This document shows positions 1-10,500 of a stretch of 64,000 nt of DNA, piece after piece. The translations under genes and the position numbers were made by a program. The notes under the pieces were generated by a model. The model had not been told where the DNA came from and searched no databases. It worked only from the letters and a program-made list of their open reading frames with translations. Source of the DNA: Symbiodinium natans (taxonomy: Eukaryota > Sar > Dinophyceae > Suessiales > Symbiodiniaceae); assembly GCA_905221605.1 (NCBI GenBank), contig CAJNDS010001791.1, forward strand, positions 598,501-662,500. The letters run 5' to 3'. Each line of letters starts with the position of its first letter. Position 1 is the first letter of the stretch.

Positions 1-546
1 GCCCATACGCCCCTCAACCCTAAGCCCTTACAGCTTCATTGAATCCTGGACTAGCCCTCTCCTCTGAACTAAGGCCCAAAGTTCCGGGCTCGGGTCGGGG
101 TGGGGGGAGCTAGGGATCCGCGAAGCCTTCGCCCTCACACTTCTCGCCAGTGTTCCTGGACCCATGGCCCCATTTGGACGAGTTCGAGGTAAGCGTTCAG
201 AGCTTAAGCTCGAGCGGCCGAGGGGGCCTAGAGACCAAGTGCTCAGCTGTGTTGAGGGTCCATAAGGGTCCCGACATGCATAGTCGCACAGCGGGTGCTT
301 GGAAGGTTTGGGACAGGTGGAAGTATCCTGAAGCTCACTGCGGACTTCGTCCTCAACGCCTTCACCACTTCAAGCCCTGAATGCCTGAACCCCAGATACT
401 CTACGCTCAACGGCCTGTAAACACTCTCGTCTTATAGCTGCTGAAACCCTAAGCACGTAGGCTCAGTTGGAATCATGAATCAGGCTTCTGCGCTGCCTTT
501 GCTGTGGTAGGAGAGGCTTGGAGAGCTGAGCCTCAAGGTCTCGAAG
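1..546. other. Spacer before kelch cassette 1
   Basis: No gene is supported here. The stretch is a member of a local repeat: it resembles 29,910-30,370, 30,863-31,323 and, in part, 34,680-34,920. It contains several degenerate CCCTAA-type telomere-like words. The last 70 bases lead into the kelch exon and end in the acceptor at 545-546. Confidence 0.6.
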
Positions 547-852
547 GGCGCTGAACGCCGAAGCCCTGGGGCAGGAGCAGCGCTGGCAGCTGCTGCGGCC
601 GCCCGGCCCGGCGCCCGCAGCGCGGTATGCCCACAGCGCGGCCGTGGCCGGGCAGCGGATGCTCCTCTTCGGAGGTTACAATCATGGCGCCGGCCTGAGG
701 CAGCTCCAAGCATCAGCAGATATGGCGAGCACTGCGGAGCACCGGGCGAGGGAGGAAGGGGCGGGCCGCACATATTGCCAGGGGCAAACTCTTGGGTCCC
801 TGAGCCGCTGAGGAGGACGTTTGGCCGACCTCTGGAGCTTCGACCTGCAGGC
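547..852 (+). CDS. Kelch-blade cassette 1 (two exons)
   Basis: The cassette encodes one blade of a kelch beta-propeller, a protein-binding fold. Exon A (547 to about 692) gives RWQLLRPPG, PAARYAHSAAV and QRMLLFGGYNHGAG, which fits the kelch pattern W-x2-L ... P-x2-R ... H-S ... GG. Exon B (816-852) begins after AGGAG and encodes R-LADLWSFDLQA, the D-L-W-x-F-D strand. The intron is about 125 bp and appears to use a GC donor (GCCTGAGG). A GC|GAGGGG donor after exon B would join in frame to the AG|GGC acceptor of another cassette, making the blade a phase-symmetric module. Joining to other exons is inferred. Partner in copy B: 34,922. Confidence 0.7.
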
Positions 853-1124
853 GAGGGGCTTGGGGAATCGCTGTGATCTCCAAATAAGCAGCGGATGCAT
901 CGCAGCATCGCTCCTGCAGATGCGCACGTCCTGCAGCCCAACGTTTGTGTTTGTTGTTGCTGTTCTCTCCTCGGTCAGGGTTGCAGGAAGTCGTGGCAAA
1001 GACGTACCCGGCCGGGCTGAACAATGGTTTCCCTGTATCTTGGTCATAGCTGTCCATAGCCAAGCTGCTTCAAGAATCATCCTTTCCACATGAAGTGCTG
1101 TAAATAGGCAACACAGACACCACA

Positions 1125-4100
1125 ACGTCTGCTGAAATTCTATCTGCTTTTCACTGTTAGCCGCTCAGAATTAGGGTTGTGTCCAGAGTACACGCTGGAA
1201 GCGAACGAGGACTCAGCACGTCCTCTGTCCTCCGTCGGGGCACCTTTGTAGTCTTGTCCACAACATGCATCAAAGTAGCGGTTTCTGCCTCCATCCCTGC
1301 CCACGTCGGTATGAGCAGAGTTTCGGAGTGGTACTTTTGAAATTCGTGTGCGGAATGCCCAACTGCCCCATCTCTTCTGCTCGTGCAGGCCTAGGCAAAC
1401 CAGCCTGCGGTCTCAAGTCATGCATGTTTTCTGCAACAGTAGGGGCTCGTGAATCATTGCACCTTAGCCGCGACACAAACCGGTGTAGAACAGCGCTACA
1501 CTTTCGAAATTGACTCTTGGACCTTTTGCCGGCAGGTGTCCCGGTGTCCAGTCCTGAACTGAAGTTGACAAGTGAAAGAAGGTGTCCTTCACACTCAAGG
1601 TTGCGTCTGCGCTTCTCTCTGCAAGTGTGCTTTCGGCAAACACTTGCTACGGCACATCGTCAGGCGTCGCCTCTCCACTTGCAACGCGCCCCAAAACACT
1701 CTGCTGGACCGGGTGCTATCTCCAGGTACCGCCGACCAGCTTCTGCCCATGACTCGCCCGGTCCGTTCTGTTTTCCATGGCGTCCTTTTCGCTCTCAGTA
1801 GCCAGCCTGGGAGAACCTGAGATCCTTTGTCCTTTGTTGTTGCAAGAACGTGTGATGCGCGCAACTTAGAAGAATTTTTGCGGACACCAGGAAACCACGC
1901 AGGACTCGGAGATAGTGGTTCTCAACTGGCAAAGATAACAGACACGTTGCACTTCACCCCTGTGGAAAATGATGTGGTAGCCTTGTTGAAGCCATGAAAT
2001 GGTGGGCGGCCCTGGTCGCCTTGCTAGACGAGTCTCAGGACTTTTTCATCCAGCATGATCCAGTCTGACTCTCCCGTTTCCGTGTTACTCAAGAAGGGGG
2101 GGGGGCATTGCCGTGGCACTGCCGCGTCAGACGCTCCGTGCGGGGTCAGCAGCTTTGATGGGCCTTTCAGCAAGTTCGTCTTGTGAACCACGGATTGCAA
2201 ATGTTGCCAGACTTCCTGCTTGATCTTGGAAATCGTTCTTGGCCTGCAGCTTTGGAAACCGGATCTTATTTTGAAAGTAGGCTAGATCTCTGAGACGGGG
2301 CCTTTCGGGATTTCACACTTGTGAGACACCAGTATAAGTCTACGTTCTGGTCCTTGCACACAGGGCTCGTCTTGGTCAAGGCTGCATACTCGGTGTCCTG
2401 TATTGGAAGTTCTCTCTTGGCGCTACTCCATTCTCATTTCGGTGCTTGCAGTCGTGCATTGCAAATCAGAGAGTCGTTGCCATTGCGCCTCGGTGGGCCG
2501 TGATGCGCACTTAGCCGCACTTGTTGTTTTAGAGGAAATCCAGACTAACAGCATCGCACTTCGCCTTCATTGAAGCGTCGGAGATATTCAGTCTTCTGAA
2601 CCTCAAACTTTGAGCGGCTGCGCTGCTGGAACGAGAGTCCCCGTGCAGCATTGTTTCAGCAGGCCCGAAGCAACGAAAAGCGAAACCCGAGCCGAACCTT
2701 AACACGAGCAAGGTTGGGCAAGGCGACACAAAAGACATGTAAGTCCACTTCTTTCTTGTTCCTGCCTGTGATTGTGAGGGCACATATCGCCAAGTCCCAG
2801 GTTTGCAAAGAGGTTTGTCCTGTCCCTCGGTGCCGGAGCTTTTGGCAAGAAATCGCTCCAGCGCAGGGACGTTGCGTAGCATAGGCTGTATTTTCAGAGA
2901 TCTTCCATCTCTTGCGTTGCTCACAAAGACCACCAAAAACCAGCTATTTCAAAACGTCGCACACATGAAGTCCAGATACGTGGTTGCAGGATGCAAGCAG
3001 TCCTCAGCCGAGGGCTGCAGTACTTCTCGACAGATGCCAGCGGTATGCGGGTACCCGAGCCTTAGTTTCAGGAAGGCCGCAAGTCCTCTCCTGTGCGAAG
3101 TCTCTGCTGCGCGTGACGCAACATATGGGCGATCGCTGCCTAACAAATCTAGCGGGCAGGAAGGGATTCTTTGCGCTTGCAACAAGACGGCCTGCTTGTC
3201 CATCCAAGGACAATCAGCCAGGCTGGACAGTCTGACGTCGATCTTGCCTGGCAGCTAAATACTTCTTGGACAAGTCTTCATGAGACGATTTGTGTCTGGT
3301 TGCTTCACAGCGGCACGCCGGAATGTTCGGCACACCTGACTGAAGCCCGGCAACTAAGATAATTAATGGCCACAGAAGTTGCGCATCACGAAAAACATGG
3401 CATGTCGGCAAGCGAGCTTCCGTGAACAAGAGCCTGACCATGGACGTGCCGTCGAAATCCAATCGCACATGCTGAGCCTGTGGATGATGTGGTGTGGGAT
3501 GACGATCTTCATGTCTCGGCAAGCACTGCCGCGAGGCTGTCCTGCCTTGCAGCGCGCAGGTTCGGCAAGCGAAACTTGTGTAACAAGCATTCAGACACGG
3601 AGCATTTTCGTGCTTTCGTTTGCACAGGGGCCGGATCTCACGCACTCGAGGAGAATGTATCCGCCCCCTGGAGGCCTCTGCGCGACCCTCCAAAACTGTG
3701 GGCTCCCCACTGCGTCATGCAAGCGCAGGAAGAACAGCAGTGTCATGATGCCAGAGGTGTTGTGGTGGGTTCACAGCCACGGGGTTTGGTTTGCCTTCTT
3801 GGCCGAGGTACAAAAACGAGGCCTGCCCTTCGCTGCACGCTACACCTGAGGTTGCATGGTTACGAAAGCGCATCATTGGGCAATGCAATGTATTTGACTT
3901 GTGTATGTCTGGCGAACAAGGGTCCGTCACGGGCTTTGGGAAATAGGTTGTGTTGGATGGCAGTTCGCACGTCTTCGTAAGCATGCCAAGGGCCATGCTC
4001 CTGTTTGGAAGCATCCTCGCCGACGCCAGATCTGTAATGCCATTTGCCCTGACTTGCTGTCTCGTCGCTTGGCACTTGGCCCAAATGTTTGTTGCTTTTG

Positions 4101-4950
4101 TGTCTGTTACCACATCGAGCCCGGCATCTATTGGATTTCAACCATACGCCCGCGGTGGAATAGCCTGCTTCCTGCTTTCCGGCTTTTGCGTGCCAGCAAG
4201 GATAGGTAGCAACAGGCCATCGCTGCTTTCTCTGAGGAGTTGATGCAAGAAGTCAATCCACGCCAGAAGTACACCACGGCTTGGAAAGTTCTTGAATGTT
4301 GGAGGTTGCGCTGCCCTCCTGTGCATGGGCCCGTCAGTTGTGGGGACAGCGGTCCATTTTCCGAGCCAGCGAGCTGCCCCATCTGACGTTCCAAGCTTTT
4401 GCCTTTTTTCCATTCAACTGTGATGGTCATCTTGGGTGTTACCATACGTGGTTTGGAGCAGAAGGTGTTGCTTCAGCATGGAAACATGAAAGCCGAGGAA
4501 CTTGACTTCGATCTCCATCGGTTCCTCCGACCCGTATGGTTTTCTAGTCATGGGTCTGCTTCGAAGACCGGCAAGTGCTCACGATGCTGCGTTGCGGCGC
4601 TCGTCCGACGTTGCGAGCATATCCCTCATCCTGCTTTGCCATCTCTTTGCCTTTGTGGGTGAGCTGGGCCTCTTCCTTCTGATGTGGCGTTTCCTCATCA
4701 TCATCATCATCCTTGCCAGAAGCTCCAGTCTTGTCAGCCTCAGATACCACAGTTTCAGATGGAGGATGCTACGACCTGGAGCCTTCAGAGGTGTCCCTTT
4801 GGGGAAACTGAAAATGCTTGGGCCCAAAACGACTATGTCTCGAGTGACAAAGAACCCCCCCCAAAAAAAAGCTTAAAGCTTGGCTTTCAGGATCTTTCAG
4901 GCTTCAGGGAGCCAAATGCCCCAGTCGGAGTCAGGCTTCTGCGCTTTGCT
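1125..4950. other. Duplicated non-assigned region (copy A)
   Basis: This stretch corresponds to about 35,520-41,020 of copy B. I found no recognisable domain. Short open stretches are conserved on the minus strand: about 2,529-2,936 (B 37,369-37,803) with the motif VFVSNARDG / VFMSNARDG, and about 4,544-4,750 (B 40,325-40,714), an acidic DDDDDEETPHQKEE-type segment. They could be exons of a minus-strand gene or relics of a mobile element. The region also has a G run at about 2,096-2,106. Copy B carries three insertions of about 0.4-0.5 kb relative to this stretch. Confidence 0.4.
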
Positions 4951-4959
4951 GTAGGAGAG

Positions 4960-5270
4960 TCGGCACTGAACACCGAAGCCCTGGGGCAGGAGCAGCGCTG
5001 GGAGCGGCTGCGGCCGCCCGGCGAGGCGCCCGAAAGGCGGAGTGACTGCAGCGCGGCCGTGGCCGGGCAGCGGATGCTCCTCTTCGGAGGTTACGATGGT
5101 AGCGCCGGCCTGAGGCAGCTCCAAAAGCATCAAGCAGATCCGGGGAGCACTGCGGAGCACTGGGTGGGGAGGAAGGGGCGGGGCCGCACGTATCGCCAGG
5201 GGCAAACTCTTGGGTCCCTGAGCTGCTGAGGAAATCGTCTGGCCGACCTCTGGAGCTTCGACCTGCAGGC
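4960..5270 (+). CDS. Kelch-blade cassette 2 (two exons)
   Basis: Same framework as the other cassettes. Exon A (about 4,960-5,107) reads QEQRWERLRPPG then MLLFGGYDGSAG; exon B (5,231-5,270) reads NR-LADLWSFDLQA. It differs in the first variable loop: R-R-S-D-C-S replaces the usual R-x-x-H-S, so the conserved kelch His is lost. Exon A also reads GEAPERR where the other copies have GPAPAAR. The intron is about 123 bp. It sits 2.6 kb upstream of the kinase exons on the same strand, so it could be a 5' exon of the same gene, but no continuous splice chain could be proved. Copy B partner: 41,093-41,369. Confidence 0.65.
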
Positions 5271-6120
5271 GAGGGGCTTGGGGAATTTCTTGCGGCTGGC
5301 GTGCTTGCCCAACGGTGGCAAGGTATGAGCTGAAGGTCTTTCTGGTCGTTGTTCAGTCCTTGCATGCTCAGCAATGCGCAGTCCTGGATTGGTTCAGCAA
5401 CATCTGCACGGGAACTTTAAAAACCCAGACCTTCACTTTGATCATACCTTTTACACACTTCAAAAACTGCAACCTCCTAACCTCTGAGGGGCTGATCCAG
5501 CCCGCGGCTCCTGAGGCAAGGCCTTGAATCAGGGAATATGCGGTGGAAGGGGCATACAGGGTGTACAGGGCGTGTCGGGTATGTAGGACGGATAGGTTGA
5601 GTACACCGGGGATGTTCTGAGGAAGATCCGGGAACTTGGCCCAACCAGTCTCAATCCCAAAGCCCCCGCACACCTTGAAGCCGCCCAAACCTAAATCCTC
5701 AAGCGCTTCACTTTCAACCATCCGTTATAAGGTCTAGAAACCTTCAACCGTCATAAAACTCTCAATGTGTGGCCCTGCACCCCTTAGCTGCCTTAGCTCA
5801 GACGGCACAGCCCCCTCCCCATTTTCAAAGATCAAAGAAACTTGAAACTTCCAGACTCCAGGCTGCGCAGGCGGAGCTTCCGGAGGCGGTGCACGAGGAC
5901 CTGGACCTCCAGGGCTGCTGGGCCCAAGCTGGTCAGTGTGCTCATATTCTATACAGACTTCTACATCACAAGAACTGGCCCTAGGGTTTATATGTGGATT
6001 GTCGGCCGTTGAGCGTCTTTTGGTAACTCTTCGCTTCGAAGCTTGCAGGGTTGCATGATCGGAAGCGAGGGAACCGAAAGACGGCACGCGGCTGGTTTTG
6101 TAGGAGGGGTTAAGGCCGAG
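5271..6120. other. Intron-like spacer with a possible small exon
   Basis: Mostly non-coding, with telomere-like words. One stretch, about 5,871-5,919 (B about 42,011-42,060), is GC-rich, nearly identical in both copies and open on the + strand as ELPEAVHEDLDLQ after a CAG acceptor, so it may be an exon of the gene that includes the Ala/Pro-rich exon. The minus strand is also open here, so coding sense is not certain. Confidence 0.35.
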
Positions 6121-6350
6121 GCATCCTGCTGCCGGCGCGTGGCTACGAGGGCGGCCCCGCCGCTGCAGCGCCGGCAGTACCTGCCCCTGCCGCAGCACTG
6201 CCAGGGCTGCCAGGGGCAGCCGCTCCACCCCCCCCACCCGCGGCAGCAGCTGCCGCGGCGCCAGCAGCTGCTGCGGCGCCAGCAGCTGCCGCAGCGCCAG
6301 CAGCTGCCGCGCCGGAGGCTCCTCCAATCCCCTTCCGGGAGGCGTGGAAG
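6121..6350 (+). CDS. Ala/Pro-rich linker exon (copy A)
   Basis: The exon opens after GCCGAG|GC and is open for 76 codons in a frame that is not the obvious ATG frame. It starts ILLPARGYEGG, continues as runs of A and P including PPPPP and repeated PAAAA blocks, and ends PEAPPIPFREAWK. The copy-B exon (42,273-42,487) is 71 codons: start and end peptides are the same and the middle differs by several in-frame length changes. That pattern indicates coding sequence on this strand and frame. Such segments are usually flexible linkers. It lies 1.25 kb upstream of the first kinase-domain exon and is probably part of that gene (inferred). Confidence 0.6.
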
Positions 6351-7595
6351 TTTCAGCTGAGCCTGACAAGTCTCACAGCCAAGCCTACGTACATTGATTG
6401 CAACTGCTGCGACTGTTGAAGACGATGTTTCGCCGCTCATGTGGCGAAGACATCAAGCTCATGTAGTACACGAAGGGTCCCTTTGCACTTGCTACGTGTG
6501 TTCCAAGTCCGAACTGTTCCACATCCTGAGATTGAGCCAAAATAAACCGGTTCGCTGCACGGCTTGAGCCCGGAGGCGCGAAACGCACTCGCGAATGCGC
6601 TAGAACCGAACGCTGGCTGAGCAAGCAGAGTTTTTTTGAAGATGACATTGGGGGTTGGTTTGCTTGATTCAGTGCTGGGATTTCTTGTAGTGCTCTTATT
6701 CATGACATGCCTTTGCGCTGGAGTTCCACTGTTGGCAGGCAACACGCAAAAACCATTCTCCTTGACCCCACCAAACTCAAACACCAAATCCTTGCTTTGT
6801 CTTCTTCTGCCGCAAATGAAACAGACAATCCGGGCGCTCTGCCCTAAACCCCCAACACAAGACTTGTTCCATTGGACCAGAAAGTCTGAACCAGCGTGGA
6901 AAGCAACAGCACAGCACCAAAGCGCTACCTTCCTAGCACTGCAACTTTGCATCTTTGCAGTTGAGTTTTATAGGGCCAGGGTGGCAATGTTCGACGTGGT
7001 AGTACTTGGTTTGGTGCTGTGATTTCTTGTAATTCTATAGTGCTCTTGTTCGTGGCATGCCTTTTCGCTGGAGTTCGATCTGGGTATGCCCAACATCCAC
7101 CGTACTGAGAAACAAGGCGGCCTTCGCAAGGCCAACGGCAGCCCGCCGTGGCACGCACGCCTTCCTTCCAAAGCTGAATACCTGAGTCCATGCCCGCAAA
7201 GCCTCCTCCTGCAGCCCCCCTGCCCGGCCCTGCACCCCAAAAGCCACTCATGTGCGGCCCCATTGATACAAACAAACAAAAAAGGAGGCCCGGGCAGCCT
7301 CCTTGCACGAATGCTTTCAATTTCAATCCGTCAGCCGGCACCCAAATCCTCCCCACCCCAGGAATGCCCAAGTGTTACTGATTGCTGCAACGGAAAGCCC
7401 CAACCGATGGATAAGAGTATAACTCGCTATGTTGTAGTCTCTCATTGTATTACATGTCATACACGGTGAGTACACGGTGCAGTATACCGCGTGGTATCGT
7501 GGCCATCCTTTTTTGAGAGGTCCATGAGCCTGCTATGGAGCACTATAGACCCTCGACGCCAATCTATGTCCATGAAGAAGAGCTGCTTTCTCGAG

Positions 7596-10500
7596 GAATG
7601 CTCCGCCGGCAGAGTTGCCTTGGGACTTTTTGCAGCACTGCACCAACAACTTTGCTGAGGAGATGCTCTGAAGATCCCCAGCCAGTCATTTGAGTAATTA
7701 GAGGGACGCAGACGCCAGCCACATACCTGCTCCGTGCACGAGTGCTGCAACATACACAAACCGATTACGCCCCATTGCGGAAAGCGGAAGCCTGAAGGCA
7801 TTCTTGCAATGTAGGAGCGGCTGTTGGGGCGTGGGGCCTTCGGCCACTGCTTCCGCGCGGTGGATGCCGTGAACGGCTGCTGCTTCGCGGCGCCTTGGTT
7901 TTGAAGTGTCAAGTTTGCGGCAAGAAGAATGTCTTCGTGGAAGGACTGCAGGCTCCAGCGCGTTCATCCCAAAGAGTTTCACAAGCAAGAATTGTGATGA
8001 AGTCATGAAATGTCACGAACCTAGCCTTTTAAAGAACTTGTGCCGGCTAGACGGTCTGGTGACCGGTGCCTGCTTGGCTTTGATTGTTTAAGTGCTTTGA
8101 TCATGCTGCAGCAAACAAGCGGCCACTCTTGAGTAGGAGGTGTTGCATTGCGTTCTCCGCGCTTCTTCAGTACTCTTAGACGGCTCCTTCAGGGTGCAGT
8201 GCAGATGCAGGTGAAGCAGCTGGTGGCCAACGCAGTCCTTCCACGATACAATGCGGAGAGGGCGCGAAAGACAGCACAGACAGAGGTAGGGGGATGGCGT
8301 GGGGGCGGCGGTTTGCGTAGGAGTGACACTAGTCGAAGTATACTTTCGTCCAGTGGCTAGAGAAATTCTGAAAAAGCCAGCAGTTCATCTCATGCTTGTG
8401 CACGCTCGGCACCCAGACCCTCCGCCCTGCAGACCCCAAATCCCGATGATGATAAACCATAAACTGCCATAAACCCTAAAATCCTTGGGACAGACTCTGA
8501 GCCAAGACATGCTTGCCCTTGCAGGTGGACGTGCTCCGGCAATTCAGGCTTTGGGGTACTGAGTTTAATCTTTGTATGATGTGTAGGACTGAGTGAGAAC
8601 TTACTACATCGCCTGGGAGGATTGGGCAAGAAGGTTGCAAGCAGCTATGAGATCGCAGCTGCAGAGAGGATTGTAGGATTAGCATGAGCGCTGCTCAGGG
8701 ACTGGAACTGGAGGACGCCAGTACCTGGTTCTTTGCAGCTCCAGAATACGTGTCCTTCTTGCACCTTTTGCAACTCTTACTCCCCACAGTTCTCTTGGAG
8801 GCATCCGCACATTGTGAAGCTTTTGGGCTTCTCGCTGCCCGACAATGCCGAGCACGAGCAGATCTGCCTGGCCTACGAGCTCCCCAGCCTTATTAAATAT
8901 TTTTGAATAGAGCCCCAAACTCCCTAACCTCCCGAATTCTTCAAAGTCCTACACAGCAGAGGTAGGCTGCAGCGGTACGTTCACAAACCTGGGGCCTGTT
9001 TGGAGACGAACGCACCCCATGGTACGGAGCACAACAGGTTTCGCACTTCACAGGTGCTACTCGGGGGAACAAAAAGTGAACAAGTACAGTGAGAGCAGTG
9101 TTGTCACAACAGGGTCATCACTCTAATCGGCATAATGGTTGAAAGTATTGTCAGAGGACTTCAGCACTTTAGGATTGTTGTTCCCCTTTATACTAACAGT
9201 GCTTAATAGGATTTTCGCACCCCCTATGACAATCCCTATTAAGGACTGTTAGCATAAGGGGGAACATCCCAACTTTATAGGACAAAATCCTTGCTAATTA
9301 GGCTGCTCTCCGGCGGTTCCCTGGATGTTGCACTTCGGGAGAGGCCGAGCGAGCTGACTGCCAAGGCACCCCCTGCGCGGGTTTTCTTGGGGTTTTTAGG
9401 GTTCTTAAGAACTAGAAGAGGGATGGCCCGAAAGCATCGATTTGCCGTTGACTCCATGCAGTTGACTCTTTGCACTCGAAGTGTATGCACTTGGAGAAAT
9501 GTATGCACTTACATGGTTGTATAGTCACTTGTACACTGCACTAGTCTAGTGGACGTGTATGCACTGGAACTGCATGGCATTCAAGTGTGTGGAGTTGAAT
9601 GCCATGCACTTGTGGTCAACTGTATACACTTCATCGGCCTTCAATACATCTGAGGTTAGCGGAGTTAACGGACTTGAACTCGACATTTGTTAAACTTATT
9701 GCACCTGAGCAACTGTATGAACTTCACTTTTCTGCACCCGACTCGACTGCGCACGTCCAATCCACGCGAAGCCATGAAAGAAAAGATAAAAAAGCAAAAA
9801 GCATTCGACGCGAGAGCCGTCAGCCATGAGCATCATCGGCCGTCGCTCTGAAGTCCAAGCTCATAGTCCAGCGCGCCTTCCAGGAAGTCTTATCCGTGCG
9901 AAGCCATGAAAGAAAAGACAATCTAACGTGAGAGCCGTCAGTGTTCTACGTTTGTACAACAAAAGTCGACTTTCCAGCCACGGAAGCTCCGGGCGTCCCC
10001 GGCGTACTACATTTGTACTACAAAACTCGATTTTCCAGCCACGGAAGTCCCCGGCGTACTACGTCTGTACTACACAAGTCGACAAAAAAAGCAAAAACAC
10101 TACGGTTTTCGCACCGCGACCACGCGAAAACCCGCAGAGGGGTTACGCTTGCATGTCAAGAAACGCAAAAACACGACGGTTTTGGCACCGCGCCAACGCC
10201 GAAACCCGCAGAGGGGTTACGTTTGTATGTCAACAAAAAACGCAAAAACACGACGGTTTTGGCACCGCGCCAACGCCGAAACCCGCAAAGGGTTGTCTGC
10301 GCCCACGAAAAAAAGTACCAAACACGACGGTTTTAGCACCGCGACCCGGCGATTACCCGCAGAGGGTTGTCCGCGGCCAGATAGAAACGTAAAAAAACGG
10401 CGGTTTTAGCACCGCGACCACGCCGAAACCCGCAGAGGGTTGTCCGCGGACACAAAGAAACGTAAAAAAAACGACGGTTTTGGCACCGCGACCACGCCGA

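Noticed and set aside
480-941. Minus-strand ORFs over kelch cassettes (ARPRPRCGHTALRAPGRAAAAA type) seen in all copies
   Set aside because: These are antisense of the GC-rich kelch exon; the + strand matches the kelch consensus and keeps phase in the variable loops.
5988-6440. Cys/Trp-rich or Gln/Pro-rich proteins in the Ala/Pro exon region
   Set aside because: Alternative frames of the GCN/CCN repeat. Only the frame with conserved ILLPARGYEG and PIPFREAWK ends keeps its length as a multiple of three in both copies.
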